This document shows positions 9,437 through 18,099 of a stretch of 64,000 nucleotides of DNA, piece by piece. Position numbers and translations under genes: made by a program. Positions within the stretch are counted from its first letter, which is position 1. Each line of letters begins with the position of its first letter. The notes below the pieces were generated by a model. The model worked only from the letters and a program-made list of their open reading frames with translations. It did no database searches and was not told the origin of the DNA. Source of the stretch: Bacteroidota bacterium (GTDB lineage: Bacteria; Bacteroidota; Bacteroidia; Chitinophagales; Chitinophagaceae); NCBI GenBank assembly GCA_020161535.1, contig JAIUNW010000001.1, positions 186,001-250,000 of the forward strand, given 5' to 3'.

Positions 9437-11956
9437 ATGAAACAATCCTGGCTGAAGACAGCGCTTCCACATATACTGGCGATTGGTTTGTTTTTGCTGA
9501 TTGCGGTGATTTATTGCCAGCCGGTGCTGCAGGGAAAAACCCTCGACCAGCATGATATTACTGGCTGGAAGGGCATGGCACAACAATCGATCGAGTACCG
9601 GGAGCAGCACGGCCATTTCCCTTTGTGGACGAATAGTATGTTCAGCGGTATGCCCGCTTATACCATCGCGTATGACGGTCCGTCGGTACAAACCATCTAC
9701 CTGCAATCAGTTATCACGCTTGGTTTGCCCACCCCCATCAGTTTCTTTTTCCTGGCCTGCGTTTGTTTTTATTTTCTCTGCCTTGTTTTCCGGGTGAATA
9801 GCTGGATTGCGGCGATGGCGGCTATCGCTTATGCGTATGCGACATTTAACCCCATCATTATTGCTGTGGGTCACAATACCCAAATGATGGCCATTGCATA
9901 CGCGCCTGCCGTGATTGGTTCACTGATGCTGGTGTTTCAACGAAAATATTTATTGGGCGGTGCTTTGCTGGCATTGTTCTTCGGCTTGCAAGTGAGTTCG
10001 CAGCATATACAAGTGGTGTATTATACCGCCATTACGATGGGGTTGATGAGCATCGCGTATATCATTCATTCCTTGCGCGAGAAAGGCGGTGCACAATTGG
10101 CGCCCGCATTTGGTACCGCTTTGCTGGCGGGTTTGATTGGATTGGGTACGTATGCGATTACCTGGTATCCGTTACAAGAATATTCGAAAGACACGATGCG
10201 TGGCGGCAAGTCTGAATTGACGCAGGCTGATAGCACGAATAAATCTAAAGGCGGCTTAGACAAAGACTATGCATTTTTTTATGGTAGTTATGGCATTGCT
10301 GAAAGTTTCAGCGTGTTGCAACCGGGCATTTATGGCGGTGGCAGCATGGGGAAATTGTTGAAAGAGGGCAAGTCTGCATTTGCGTCGAAATTGACCGCCG
10401 TTGGCATGCCGGAAGAAAATGCCTTGGCCATTGCCAATAGTTATACCTATTGGGGCAATCAACCCGGTCATGCGGGCCCGGTGTACCTGGGTGCGATCAT
10501 TTGTTTTCTATTTATCTACGGTATGGTAACGGTGAAAACCTGGCATCGTTGGTGGATGCTTGCTGCTGTGGTGATTGCTTTCATGTTATCGTGGGGCAAG
10601 AATTTTTCGAGTTTTAATTATTTCATTTTTGACGTGCTTCCTTTGTACAATAAGTTTCGGGCACCTTCTATGTCGCTCGTAATACCCGAGCTGATTTTCC
10701 CCCTGATGGCGGCGCTTGGCTTGCAGCATTTTATAACCAGTACTGCATCGGGCGCGGAAAAATGGAAGGAATTTAAAACCAGTCTGATCATTACTGGTGC
10801 GGTGTTGTTGTTATTGCTTGGCTTTTATTTTATGGCTGATTTCAGCGGGCCGAATGATGCTGCTTTAAAAGAGCAACTGATGGGCATGATGATGCAAGGT
10901 GGCCAGGGGCAGTCGAATCCACAAATGCAGCAGCAAGCCAGCAGTTTTGCGCAATCGGTATTGTCGGCTTTGCACGACGATCGTAAATCGGTCTTTCTGG
11001 GAGGTTTTATTCGGTCATTGGTATTGATTGCCCTGGCAGCGGGATTGATGTGGGCTTATCTGAAAAACAAATTGCAGCAGACGGTAGTAATCGGCGGTTT
11101 GTTTGTATTGGTTGCTTTTGATTTGCTAGGCATTGCTACGCGCTACCTGAACAGCAATAATTATGTGGACAAAGACAATGCTGATGCAGCTTTTGTACCG
11201 AATGCCGGTGATGTTGAAATTTTGAAGGACAATAATAAACCGTTCCGGGTTTTCGATCAGACCGATCCGCAAGGACCGTTTAATGGATCGCGGGCTTCTT
11301 ATTTTCATAATTCAGTAGGCGGTTATAGTCCGGCAAAACTCAGCAGCTACGACGACCTCATCCGCCAACAGTTATCCAAGGGCAATTTGCAGGTGTTCAA
11401 TATGCTGAATACGCGATATTTTATTCTTCAGGATCCGCAAACAGGAAAGGCTTCGGCGCAGCGAAGTGCCACAGCATTTGGTCCGGCGTGGTTTGTGCAG
11501 ACCATCAAAACCGTTCCGACGGCAGATGCAGAGATGGCCGCCCTGGATAGCACTGATTTGAAGACTACGGCGGTAGTGCAGGCGAAACACGCTGGTCAAT
11601 TGGGCGCAGCACCCGTGTTCGATTCGACGGCAACCATTTTGGTAACCAACTATGACAATGACGCCATTAGTTATAAAACAAATGCTGCTTCCCCGCAGTT
11701 TGCTGTTTTCAGTGAAGTCTATTATGACAAAGGCTGGAATGCCTATATCGATGGAAAACCTGCACCGTATACCAGAGTGAACTATGTATTGCGTGGGATG
11801 CCGGTGCCGGCGGGCAGTCATGTGATTGATTTTAAGTTTGAACCCAAATCGGTGTCAACTGCCCGTATGGTAACGATGGCTTCGTCGGTGTTGGTTTATT
11901 TGTTGTTGATAGGTGCGGCATTTGAAGCCTGGCGGAAGCGAAGTAAAACAATATAG
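9437..11956 (+). CDS. YfhO family membrane protein
   Basis: An 839-residue polytopic membrane protein with the layout of the YfhO family: an N-terminal half with about ten or more hydrophobic helices (GT-C-like, with the acidic motif DQHDITGWKGM in the first extracytoplasmic loop), a central membrane region, a long soluble domain (about residues 580-800) containing the typical ending FSEVYYDKGWNAYIDGKPAP, and a last helix before RKRSKTI. Some YfhO proteins help add sugars to lipoteichoic or similar polymers using lipid-linked sugars; here a role in surface glycan modification is inferred from the glycosyltransferase neighbours. A TTATTTTG element lies 24 bases before the ATG. Confidence 0.85.
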   Translation: MKQSWLKTALPHILAIGLFLLIAVIYCQPVLQGKTLDQHDITGWKGMAQQSIEYREQHGHFPLWTNSMFSGMPAYTIAYDGPSVQTIYLQSVITLGLPTPISFFFLACVCFYFLCLVFRVNSWIAAMAAIAYAYATFNPIIIAVGHNTQMMAIAYAPAVIGSLMLVFQRKYLLGGALLALFFGLQVSSQHIQVVYYTAITMGLMSIAYIIHSLREKGGAQLAPAFGTALLAGLIGLGTYAITWYPLQEYSKDTMRGGKSELTQADSTNKSKGGLDKDYAFFYGSYGIAESFSVLQPGIYGGGSMGKLLKEGKSAFASKLTAVGMPEENALAIANSYTYWGNQPGHAGPVYLGAIICFLFIYGMVTVKTWHRWWMLAAVVIAFMLSWGKNFSSFNYFIFDVLPLYNKFRAPSMSLVIPELIFPLMAALGLQHFITSTASGAEKWKEFKTSLIITGAVLLLLLGFYFMADFSGPNDAALKEQLMGMMMQGGQGQSNPQMQQQASSFAQSVLSALHDDRKSVFLGGFIRSLVLIALAAGLMWAYLKNKLQQTVVIGGLFVLVAFDLLGIATRYLNSNNYVDKDNADAAFVPNAGDVEILKDNNKPFRVFDQTDPQGPFNGSRASYFHNSVGGYSPAKLSSYDDLIRQQLSKGNLQVFNMLNTRYFILQDPQTGKASAQRSATAFGPAWFVQTIKTVPTADAEMAALDSTDLKTTAVVQAKHAGQLGAAPVFDSTATILVTNYDNDAISYKTNAASPQFAVFSEVYYDKGWNAYIDGKPAPYTRVNYVLRGMPVPAGSHVIDFKFEPKSVSTARMVTMASSVLVYLLLIGAAFEAWRKRSKTI

Positions 11957-11970
11957 GTTTTCTGCAACAG

Positions 11971-12008
11971 GTTAAGTTGACTGAATCAAGTTAAACTGAC
12001 TGGATTTA
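11971..12008. repeat. 19-base imperfect tandem repeat
   Basis: GTTAAGTTGACTGAATCAA is followed directly by GTTAAACTGACTGGATTTA, two copies with 14 of 19 bases identical, in the 79-base gap between the convergent YfhO and glycosyltransferase genes. No clear intrinsic terminator is seen in this gap. Confidence 0.5.
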
Positions 12009-12035
12009 ATCTGGGCTGATAGCTAATACCAGCAC

Positions 12036-13034
12036 TTAAAGCATTTTATAAAAATGCGATTTGCGGAAAAGCATCGCGGGGATCTGTTTCCATAGCTGGA
12101 TATAATTTTTACAATAGCCGATCCATTTCTGGAAGGGAAAAGCATTCATACCGGGTAGCAGGCCGAAAAAAACGCGCAGCAGTAATAGTGGTATTTCCAA
12201 TCCGTAGAAGAAAAGGTGAACGAGCAGCCAGCCGGCACCGAACTGTTTTCGGATGCGAAGAAAATTGGAGACCATCAGTTGTAGCCCTTTTTTATCGTAC
12301 AGGTTATAGTATCCTTTTCCAGCCGAGCCAAAACTTTTATTAGCCGATTCGCCTTGTAAATGGATAAGGTTAAGGTCGCCATATACCAGGATATCGCCTG
12401 CTTTTTTCAGACGCGCACACCATTCAATTTCTTCGGCATATAAAAAAAACTCTTCGTCGAGCAAGCCGGTATTGGCAAGTAGCTCTTTTCTAACCATCAT
12501 GAAAGCCCCGTTGATCCAGTCTACTTTTACCGTGGTGGAGCTATTGGGCAGGTTTGGTTTTTTGGCGCCAACCAGTTGACCCAAGCTTTTTACCAGAAAA
12601 CCAATAACCGGCAGGGGTAAGAGCAGGTTGAGTCCGCCGCGAACAAAATAGTTCCCCGTTATTTGCGGGCTTCCGTCTTCGTTCAATAGCTGCACAGCCG
12701 CTGCAATGCAACTATCTTGTTGAAAGCGATGGTAGCAGGATTCAATGCTGTGCTGTGGGTCAAGAATGTCAGGGTTGAGAAGCAAAATTGTATCACCGCT
12801 TGCTGCCCTGATTCCGGCATTGTTTGCTCGCGCGAAACCAGCGTTATAGCCGAGGTTAATTATTTTCACAGCGGGAAAAGCCGATTGGAGGCGCTCTTTT
12901 TCCGCCGACGGGTTTCCATTGTCGGCAATAATGATTTCCGGTTGTTCAGTTTCTTGAAAAGGTAAAAATGACCCAAGGGCATCGAGGATCAGGTCGGTGG
13001 CGCGGTAGTTGACAATGATGATCGAGAGGCTCAA
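12036..13034 (-). CDS. Glycosyltransferase family 2 (rhamnosyltransferase-like)
   Basis: A 332-residue GT2 protein starting MSLSIIIVNYRATDLILDAL. The stretch NLGYNAGFARANNAGIRAA and the ILLLNPDI motif (the NPD in place of a DxD) are typical of WbbL-like rhamnosyltransferases; FFLYAEEIEWCARLKKAG contains the catalytic acidic region. A hydrophobic C-terminal segment (about residues 272-300) suggests membrane association. The start overlaps the stop of the upstream glycosyltransferase by 4 bases, so these two form an operon. Acceptor and donor sugars are unknown. Confidence 0.88.
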   Translation of the reverse strand: MSLSIIIVNYRATDLILDALGSFLPFQETEQPEIIIADNGNPSAEKERLQSAFPAVKIINLGYNAGFARANNAGIRAASGDTILLLNPDILDPQHSIESCYHRFQQDSCIAAAVQLLNEDGSPQITGNYFVRGGLNLLLPLPVIGFLVKSLGQLVGAKKPNLPNSSTTVKVDWINGAFMMVRKELLANTGLLDEEFFLYAEEIEWCARLKKAGDILVYGDLNLIHLQGESANKSFGSAGKGYYNLYDKKGLQLMVSNFLRIRKQFGAGWLLVHLFFYGLEIPLLLLRVFFGLLPGMNAFPFQKWIGYCKNYIQLWKQIPAMLFRKSHFYKML

Positions 13035-13972
13035 GCAGCTGATTTGCGAATGAGAGATTTGTTTTTCAGATAGGAAAGATACATGAATGCTTTACTGAGC
13101 GGGCCAAAACGCGTGAGATTAAATGGAACGGCCTGCAGGTCGCGCTGCATCGCGTAGATGGCGTCGGGCCAGTTACCATAGGTTGCCAACTGGGCTGGTT
13201 GAAGTATTTTCATGTTTCGAAGCAGCCGCCACCAGGCATCGTATACCCAGGCATTTTGGAGTACGGCAACACCATGTTTCTCCAAAAGGATCCGGCCCTC
13301 CGGCAATTCTATGGCGGGTTTATACAGGCAGGATTGGGTGACTTGGGAATGGCTGATGCCAACATTTACCAGTTTTTCCGGTAGGAAAAAAAAGCCTCTT
13401 TCCTGTTGTAAAAGACGTACATAGTATTCCATGTCTACACGCCATTTCAACCGCTCGTCGTAGGTTTCATGGATGCTGCGATGGAATAGGGTCACACTGG
13501 GTGGACCGATTACATTATAAGCCAGTAGCGCCATTGGCTCGTCGATGATTCGTTTTTTCCAGGCAGAAGACAGGTCGGTTTTTTGGACGAAATCAGCGTT
13601 TTCTTCGTACTTATTGTCGTAGTCGGAAAAGATGAACTTTCTGCCGGCACTGGTAGCCTTTGCAAAAATTGACAGGGCATTGGGTCGGGAAAACCAATCG
13701 TCGTCGTGCATAAGCTTTATCCACGCTCCTGTCGCCTGTGAGATGGCCGCATTCCAGTTGGCCGGAGTGCCCAGCGGTGCCGCATTTTTTACATATCGGA
13801 TGGGCAAGGTCGCGCCAAACTGGTCGACCAGGTCTTTGACGGAATCATCCCGGCTGTCGTCGCTCACCAACACCTCGAAGTCGGTATAGTCCTGCTGGCG
13901 GATGCTTTCCAACAAACGCTGGAGGTAAGTCACCCGCTGGTAGGCCGGGATGCAGATGGAAATAAGGGGCAT
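13031..13972 (-). CDS. Glycosyltransferase family 2
   Basis: A 313-residue GT2 protein. MPLISICIPAYQRVTYL forms the first beta strand, LVSDDSRDDS the second, and WIKLMHDDDWF at about residues 85-95 holds the DxD metal site. It overlaps the downstream glycosyltransferase by 4 bases and is divergent from the glycosyltransferase at 14013, with only 40 bases between the two starts. GC content is close to the window average, unlike the divergent genes. Confidence 0.88.
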   Translation of the reverse strand: MPLISICIPAYQRVTYLQRLLESIRQQDYTDFEVLVSDDSRDDSVKDLVDQFGATLPIRYVKNAAPLGTPANWNAAISQATGAWIKLMHDDDWFSRPNALSIFAKATSAGRKFIFSDYDNKYEENADFVQKTDLSSAWKKRIIDEPMALLAYNVIGPPSVTLFHRSIHETYDERLKWRVDMEYYVRLLQQERGFFFLPEKLVNVGISHSQVTQSCLYKPAIELPEGRILLEKHGVAVLQNAWVYDAWWRLLRNMKILQPAQLATYGNWPDAIYAMQRDLQAVPFNLTRFGPLSKAFMYLSYLKNKSLIRKSAA

Positions 13973-13998
13973 GGCGTAAAATTAAGGGCTTAAGTGCG

Positions 13999-14006
13999 TA
14001 CTTTTG
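13999..14006 (+). promoter_or_regulatory. -7 promoter element, perfect TAnnTTTG
   Basis: TACTTTTG is a perfect match to the Bacteroidetes -7 consensus and ends 6 bases before the ATG at 14013. Transcription would start at or within a few bases of the start codon. Confidence 0.65.
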
Positions 14007-14012
14007 CCGCTT

Positions 14013-14858
14013 ATGAATATAGCCGGTGCAGTTATACTTTATAACCCCGACAGCACGGTTGTTGACAATATAGGCAGCTATGTTGCCTTTGTTAGCAAAC
14101 TGTATGTAATTGACAATTCTGAAAAGCCATTACCGGGAATTAAAGAAATGCTTTCCCTGTTTCCCCAAGTCGTATACCATGCCTATTACGAAAACCAGGG
14201 TACCGCCCAACGACTAAATGAAGCGGCAAATTTGGCCATTAAAGATGGCTATTCATTCTTGCTTACGATGGACCAAGACTCAAGCTTCAATCCGGGCGTT
14301 TTCGAAAATTATCTCGCAAAAACGGAAAGATGGCTTGAAAAAAACAATGATGCCGGCGTATTTGCAGTAAACTTTCAGCCGGACTTCGTTCCTTCTGTCG
14401 AGCAACCGCAGTTAGTATTAAGTACAATCACATCAGGCAGTATAATTTCATTAACGGTATTTCAAAAGATTGGTGGTTTCGACGAAAACTTTTTCCTTGA
14501 CCTGGTTGATGCCGACTACTGCTACCGTGTTCACGCGGCTGGTTTTACTACCGTTCTTTTTTCAGACATCATCCTGAATCATACCATTGGCCAGTTTGTA
14601 ATTGGCCGGTCATTGAAAAACTTTCGAAAATCAAAGCGAAGAATACATCCTTTCGTAAGAATATATTACCTGGTTCGAAATAGTTTCTACCTGCTCGACA
14701 AGAACTATGTTAACAAACAAATTCGAAAGGAAATTTATCATTGTCTTGGACTCCTTAAAAACAATCTCTTATACAACAATACCGGCCAAGTGTTGAAATA
14801 CATGGCAAAAGGATATAAAGACTATAAGAAGGGTAAAATGGGTAAACTTGAACTATGA
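14013..14858 (+). CDS. Glycosyltransferase family 2 (rhamnosyltransferase-like)
   Basis: A 281-residue GT2 protein starting MNIAGAVILYNPDSTVVDNI. LYVIDNSEKP and FLLTMDQDSSF (TMDQDS metal site, about residue 88) are typical of the rhamnosyltransferase branch, and FFLDLVDADYCYRVHAAGF is the catalytic region. The ATG at 14013 is chosen over an upstream TTG because a perfect -7 element ends 6 bases before it. This gene and the next two are noticeably AT-rich (a hand count of bases 14701-14760 gave 17 G+C of 60). The stop overlaps the ATG of the FkbM gene (ATGA). Confidence 0.88.
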   Translation: MNIAGAVILYNPDSTVVDNIGSYVAFVSKLYVIDNSEKPLPGIKEMLSLFPQVVYHAYYENQGTAQRLNEAANLAIKDGYSFLLTMDQDSSFNPGVFENYLAKTERWLEKNNDAGVFAVNFQPDFVPSVEQPQLVLSTITSGSIISLTVFQKIGGFDENFFLDLVDADYCYRVHAAGFTTVLFSDIILNHTIGQFVIGRSLKNFRKSKRRIHPFVRIYYLVRNSFYLLDKNYVNKQIRKEIYHCLGLLKNNLLYNNTGQVLKYMAKGYKDYKKGKMGKLEL

Positions 14859-15814
14859 AATTAGTCAGAATCATTAGCAAATTGGTGTTTTTTCTTTACT
14901 ACACGGTGAAAACACGCAGTGTCAATGTCGGTTATATATTAGCGCATCACCGATTGCCGCTAAAATTAGCTGGGTTATTCAAATCAGCCGGCGACTCCCT
15001 TTATTTTCCGAGTACCGGTAACCAAATAAAAAAGAAATCTGTAGCTGTTTATGCTGGTGAGTTGGATAAATTGGCATTGTGTCTTAGCGATAAACGGATT
15101 AAAGTATATGAAAGCACCGATGACCATTTTGATATTACCGTTCATGGTATCAAGCTTCATGTAAACTCAATTTCCAACCTCGTTACTCTTTTTGAATTGT
15201 ATATTGAAACGATCTATGATATTGACCTGGGTGAAGAACTGGTGGTGATGGATATTGGTATGAATGTTTGCTACGCCGCGTTATGGTTTGCCAGCTTGCC
15301 AGAAACAAAAAAAGTATATTCCTACGAACCGTTTGCGTCTACATATGAAGAAGGCAAGTCCAATATTCAACTGAATCCTATTTTAGCCGATAAAATAGTA
15401 CCAGTCAATGTTGGCATCAGCACAAAAAACACAGAACTCGTTGTACCTGCCATGGGAAGTGGTGAAGGTGGCGCCAGTATTAATGAAGAAGTACTTAAGG
15501 TAAACAGCACTCAGAGTCTGCCAACTGTTGTTGTAAAAGTGATTGACATCGAAGAAGAAATCGAAAGAATTCTTGCCATCGAAAATAATTGCCGATTGCT
15601 ACTCAAAGTTGACTGCGAAGGCGAAGAATACCCCATTTTTGAAAAGCTTGCACATTTCAAGCACCTGCGACAGATTGCCGGCTTTATCATAGAATGGCAT
15701 ATCAAAGGACCAGCAGCCATTTTAGATGTTCTGCAAAAAAATAAATTTTCATGCCTGTCATTGCCCAAACCCGATGGTTGGAGTGGCATGATTTACGCTT
15801 TCCCAAAAGCTTAA
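14855..15814 (+). CDS. FkbM family methyltransferase
   Basis: A 319-residue protein whose central part shows the SAM-binding motif I (VVMDIGMNVCYAALWFA, about residues 131-147), the acidic second strand KVYSYEPFAST, and later LLLKVDCEGEEYPIFEKL, the FkbM signature (KxDCEGxE). FkbM enzymes O-methylate hydroxyl groups of sugars or natural products; the position in a polysaccharide block suggests sugar O-methylation. It overlaps the preceding glycosyltransferase by 4 bases and shares its AT-rich composition. Confidence 0.85.
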   Translation: MKLVRIISKLVFFLYYTVKTRSVNVGYILAHHRLPLKLAGLFKSAGDSLYFPSTGNQIKKKSVAVYAGELDKLALCLSDKRIKVYESTDDHFDITVHGIKLHVNSISNLVTLFELYIETIYDIDLGEELVVMDIGMNVCYAALWFASLPETKKVYSYEPFASTYEEGKSNIQLNPILADKIVPVNVGISTKNTELVVPAMGSGEGGASINEEVLKVNSTQSLPTVVVKVIDIEEEIERILAIENNCRLLLKVDCEGEEYPIFEKLAHFKHLRQIAGFIIEWHIKGPAAILDVLQKNKFSCLSLPKPDGWSGMIYAFPKA

Positions 15815-15828
15815 TTTATCAACGCCAG

Positions 15829-17313
15829 ATGTCCAGCATCCAGAAAAAAAGTATTGAGTCCACCCTCATCATCCTGGCTGGCTTTGCTCTAGGCGCTTTT
15901 AATCTTTTAATTCTTCAACCCAGAATTCTTACTACCGAGCAGTTTGGATTGACACGAGTAATAAGTGATGCCGCTTTAACGCTGGCAACTTTATGCACAT
16001 TAGGTTGCCTACCCATTGTTTACAAATTTTTTCCATTTTATAAAGACTATCTACCCCCCGAAAAAAACGATTTACCTTTTTTAACCGGGATGATTTGCCT
16101 GGTAGGATTGGTAACTATGTTTTTTTTAGGTTGGCTTGGAAAAGACATTGTTGTGCGAAAATTCTCAGAAAAGTCGCCATTATTTGTCAATTATAGCTAT
16201 CTCGTTTATCCCTATTGCTTTTTCATGTTGTCTTTTCTCTGGCTGGAAAGCTTTTCGATTTCGTTTAAGAAAAGCAATTTATCAAACGCATTACGGGAAT
16301 TTGCTCCCCGTATTCTATTTACTGTTTTTCTAATTCTATATGCAACACATCTAATTGGCGATAAAGGGTTTTATACTTTATTTGCCTTCAGCTTCTCTTT
16401 ACCGGTACTCATTTTATTTGTCACCCTGAGAAACACCGGCGACTTTCAATTTGTATCCAGTATTAGTTCAGTTACGCGTCGATTAAAAGGCAAAATGACA
16501 AATTTTGCGCTGTTTCTATTTGCCTCTCAATTCCTAAACCTACTTTCAAGAACTGTCGACACTTTTATTTTGTCGGCAAAAAGCGATAGAGGGCTAACCG
16601 ACGCCGCTGTTTTCACCATTGCAACCTATGTTGTAACTCTAATGGAAGTACCTCAACGAAGTATGACTTCGGTTTCTATTCCGGTATTGGCGGAATCATG
16701 GAAAGACAAGAATACGAAACGGATCAAAAGTATTTACGAAAAAAGTGTTACCAACCTGCTGTTAATTGGATTGGTTATGTTGGGGCTAATGTTACTGAAC
16801 CTCGATAATATAACGAAGTTGCTTGGGAAAGACTTTACTGGTATTGGTCAGGTAATTTTCATCATGGGTATCGGCAAACTAATCGACCTCGGCACAGGCG
16901 CTAATAGCCAGATCATCGGTACTTCCAGTTATTGGAAAGTCGACTTTACCACCAATGTCATTTATACCCTGGTTGCACTGCCTTTGAATTATTACCTAAT
17001 TTCCCATTTCGGTCTGATGGGCGCTGCCTATTCTAACCTGATATCGTTGACGTTTTACAACTTATTGCGATTCGGCTTTTTGTGGAAGAAATTTAGCATG
17101 CAACCCTATACCTGGAAAGATTTGTTGGCCGTGGTCGTCACCGCTGCCCTGGTATTGCTGGTTCGATTTATTCCGGTAATGAATAATTTTATCGTTGACG
17201 CTGCCATCCGCTCCATTGCTTTTATTGGGCTTTTTGCAGGCGCCGTTTACTGGCTGAAAATTTCTGAAGCAGCCAACGAGCTCGCCGATAAATACCTTCG
17301 ACTCAAAAACTAA
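15829..17313 (+). CDS. Polysaccharide flippase (Wzx/MATE-like)
   Basis: A 494-residue polytopic membrane protein with about 12-14 hydrophobic helices, starting MSSIQKKSIESTLIILAG. The N-terminal GAFNLLILQPRILTTEQFG segment is typical of the polysaccharide exporter superfamily in Bacteroidota. It is expected to flip lipid-linked oligosaccharides across the inner membrane. The start at 15829 follows the FkbM stop by 14 bases; an upstream in-frame start at 15751 would overlap FkbM by 64 bases and is unlikely. AT-rich (17 G+C of 60 by hand in each of 16021-16080 and 16321-16380). The 3' end overlaps mqnA by 11 bases. Confidence 0.85.
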   Translation: MSSIQKKSIESTLIILAGFALGAFNLLILQPRILTTEQFGLTRVISDAALTLATLCTLGCLPIVYKFFPFYKDYLPPEKNDLPFLTGMICLVGLVTMFFLGWLGKDIVVRKFSEKSPLFVNYSYLVYPYCFFMLSFLWLESFSISFKKSNLSNALREFAPRILFTVFLILYATHLIGDKGFYTLFAFSFSLPVLILFVTLRNTGDFQFVSSISSVTRRLKGKMTNFALFLFASQFLNLLSRTVDTFILSAKSDRGLTDAAVFTIATYVVTLMEVPQRSMTSVSIPVLAESWKDKNTKRIKSIYEKSVTNLLLIGLVMLGLMLLNLDNITKLLGKDFTGIGQVIFIMGIGKLIDLGTGANSQIIGTSSYWKVDFTTNVIYTLVALPLNYYLISHFGLMGAAYSNLISLTFYNLLRFGFLWKKFSMQPYTWKDLLAVVVTAALVLLVRFIPVMNNFIVDAAIRSIAFIGLFAGAVYWLKISEAANELADKYLRLKN

Positions 17314-18058
17314 TCTGGTATTGCTTCAGTTTTTCAAGAAAAAGGGCGAGCCCTTTTTTCTCGGCATCGCCGATGTAAAAATGAATGTTCTCCGTATAAT
17401 AGTGATGCAAATCGTAGCTGGGGTATGGATGGGCCGCAATCACCTGGTCAAGCCGTTCGAGGCCGTAGCGATTGGCTGCATCAAAGGCTTTGCAAAATGC
17501 GGGTGACAATGCCTTATTGCTAATCCAGGCTGCAAAAACAAAGGGCAAGGATGTGTGTTTTACCCAGGCTTCGGCCAGGTCATACACATAGTTGGATGTC
17601 GACCTTTGCGCCAAAGCCCGGTCGCCAATTAAAACAGCAGCGGTTTTGCCTTTAATAAGATGCTCAAATTCCTGCCGCGTGTCGACCAAGCGCGGTGTTA
17701 GCTTCCAATATTCTTTCAACAAAATTTTTACCAGCCTTACAGACGTGGCACTTTGGTAATCCAACAAGATCTCTTCTACCTCTTCTAGCCTGCATTCACT
17801 GAATATGCATACAGAGGCTACTTCGCCCTTCGCAGCAATTCCATAATCGGAAATGATATGGTATTCTTCCATAGCTGTTATCGTTGCAACCGGCACCAGG
17901 CCACAATCAATTTCATTTCGCAACAGCCTCGCCGCAATATTGGCTGGCGTATCCAACAGCAAGTCTACTTCTTCTTTCAACATTCCCTCCTCCATACCGT
18001 AGATCAAGGGCTTGGTATTGAGGTAACTCACGGCACCAACACGGATTTTTCTGTCCAC
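17303..18058 (-). CDS. mqnA: Menaquinone biosynthesis protein MqnA (chorismate dehydratase)
   Basis: A 251-residue protein with the MqnA opening IRVGAVSYLNTKPLIYGM and the later DLAEAWVKHTSLPFVFAAW segment. It is a periplasmic-binding-protein-like enzyme that dehydrates chorismate to 3-enolpyruvylbenzoate, the first step of the futalosine route to menaquinone. The GTG at 18058 is chosen as start: it gives the family's usual N-terminus, whereas the longer reading to 18115 has no ATG and would run into purB. Other mqn genes are not in the window. Divergent from purB. Confidence 0.87.
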   Translation of the reverse strand: MDRKIRVGAVSYLNTKPLIYGMEEGMLKEEVDLLLDTPANIAARLLRNEIDCGLVPVATITAMEEYHIISDYGIAAKGEVASVCIFSECRLEEVEEILLDYQSATSVRLVKILLKEYWKLTPRLVDTRQEFEHLIKGKTAAVLIGDRALAQRSTSNYVYDLAEAWVKHTSLPFVFAAWISNKALSPAFCKAFDAANRYGLERLDQVIAAHPYPSYDLHHYYTENIHFYIGDAEKKGLALFLEKLKQYQISF

Positions 18059-18099
18059 TCGCTTTCTTTTAATTTCGCAAATGTACAGCACATCAAACA

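Noticed and set aside
15751..15828. Longer flippase start overlapping FkbM by 64 bases
   Set aside because: The extra residues are not family-like, and an ATG 14 bases after the FkbM stop gives a normal N-terminus.
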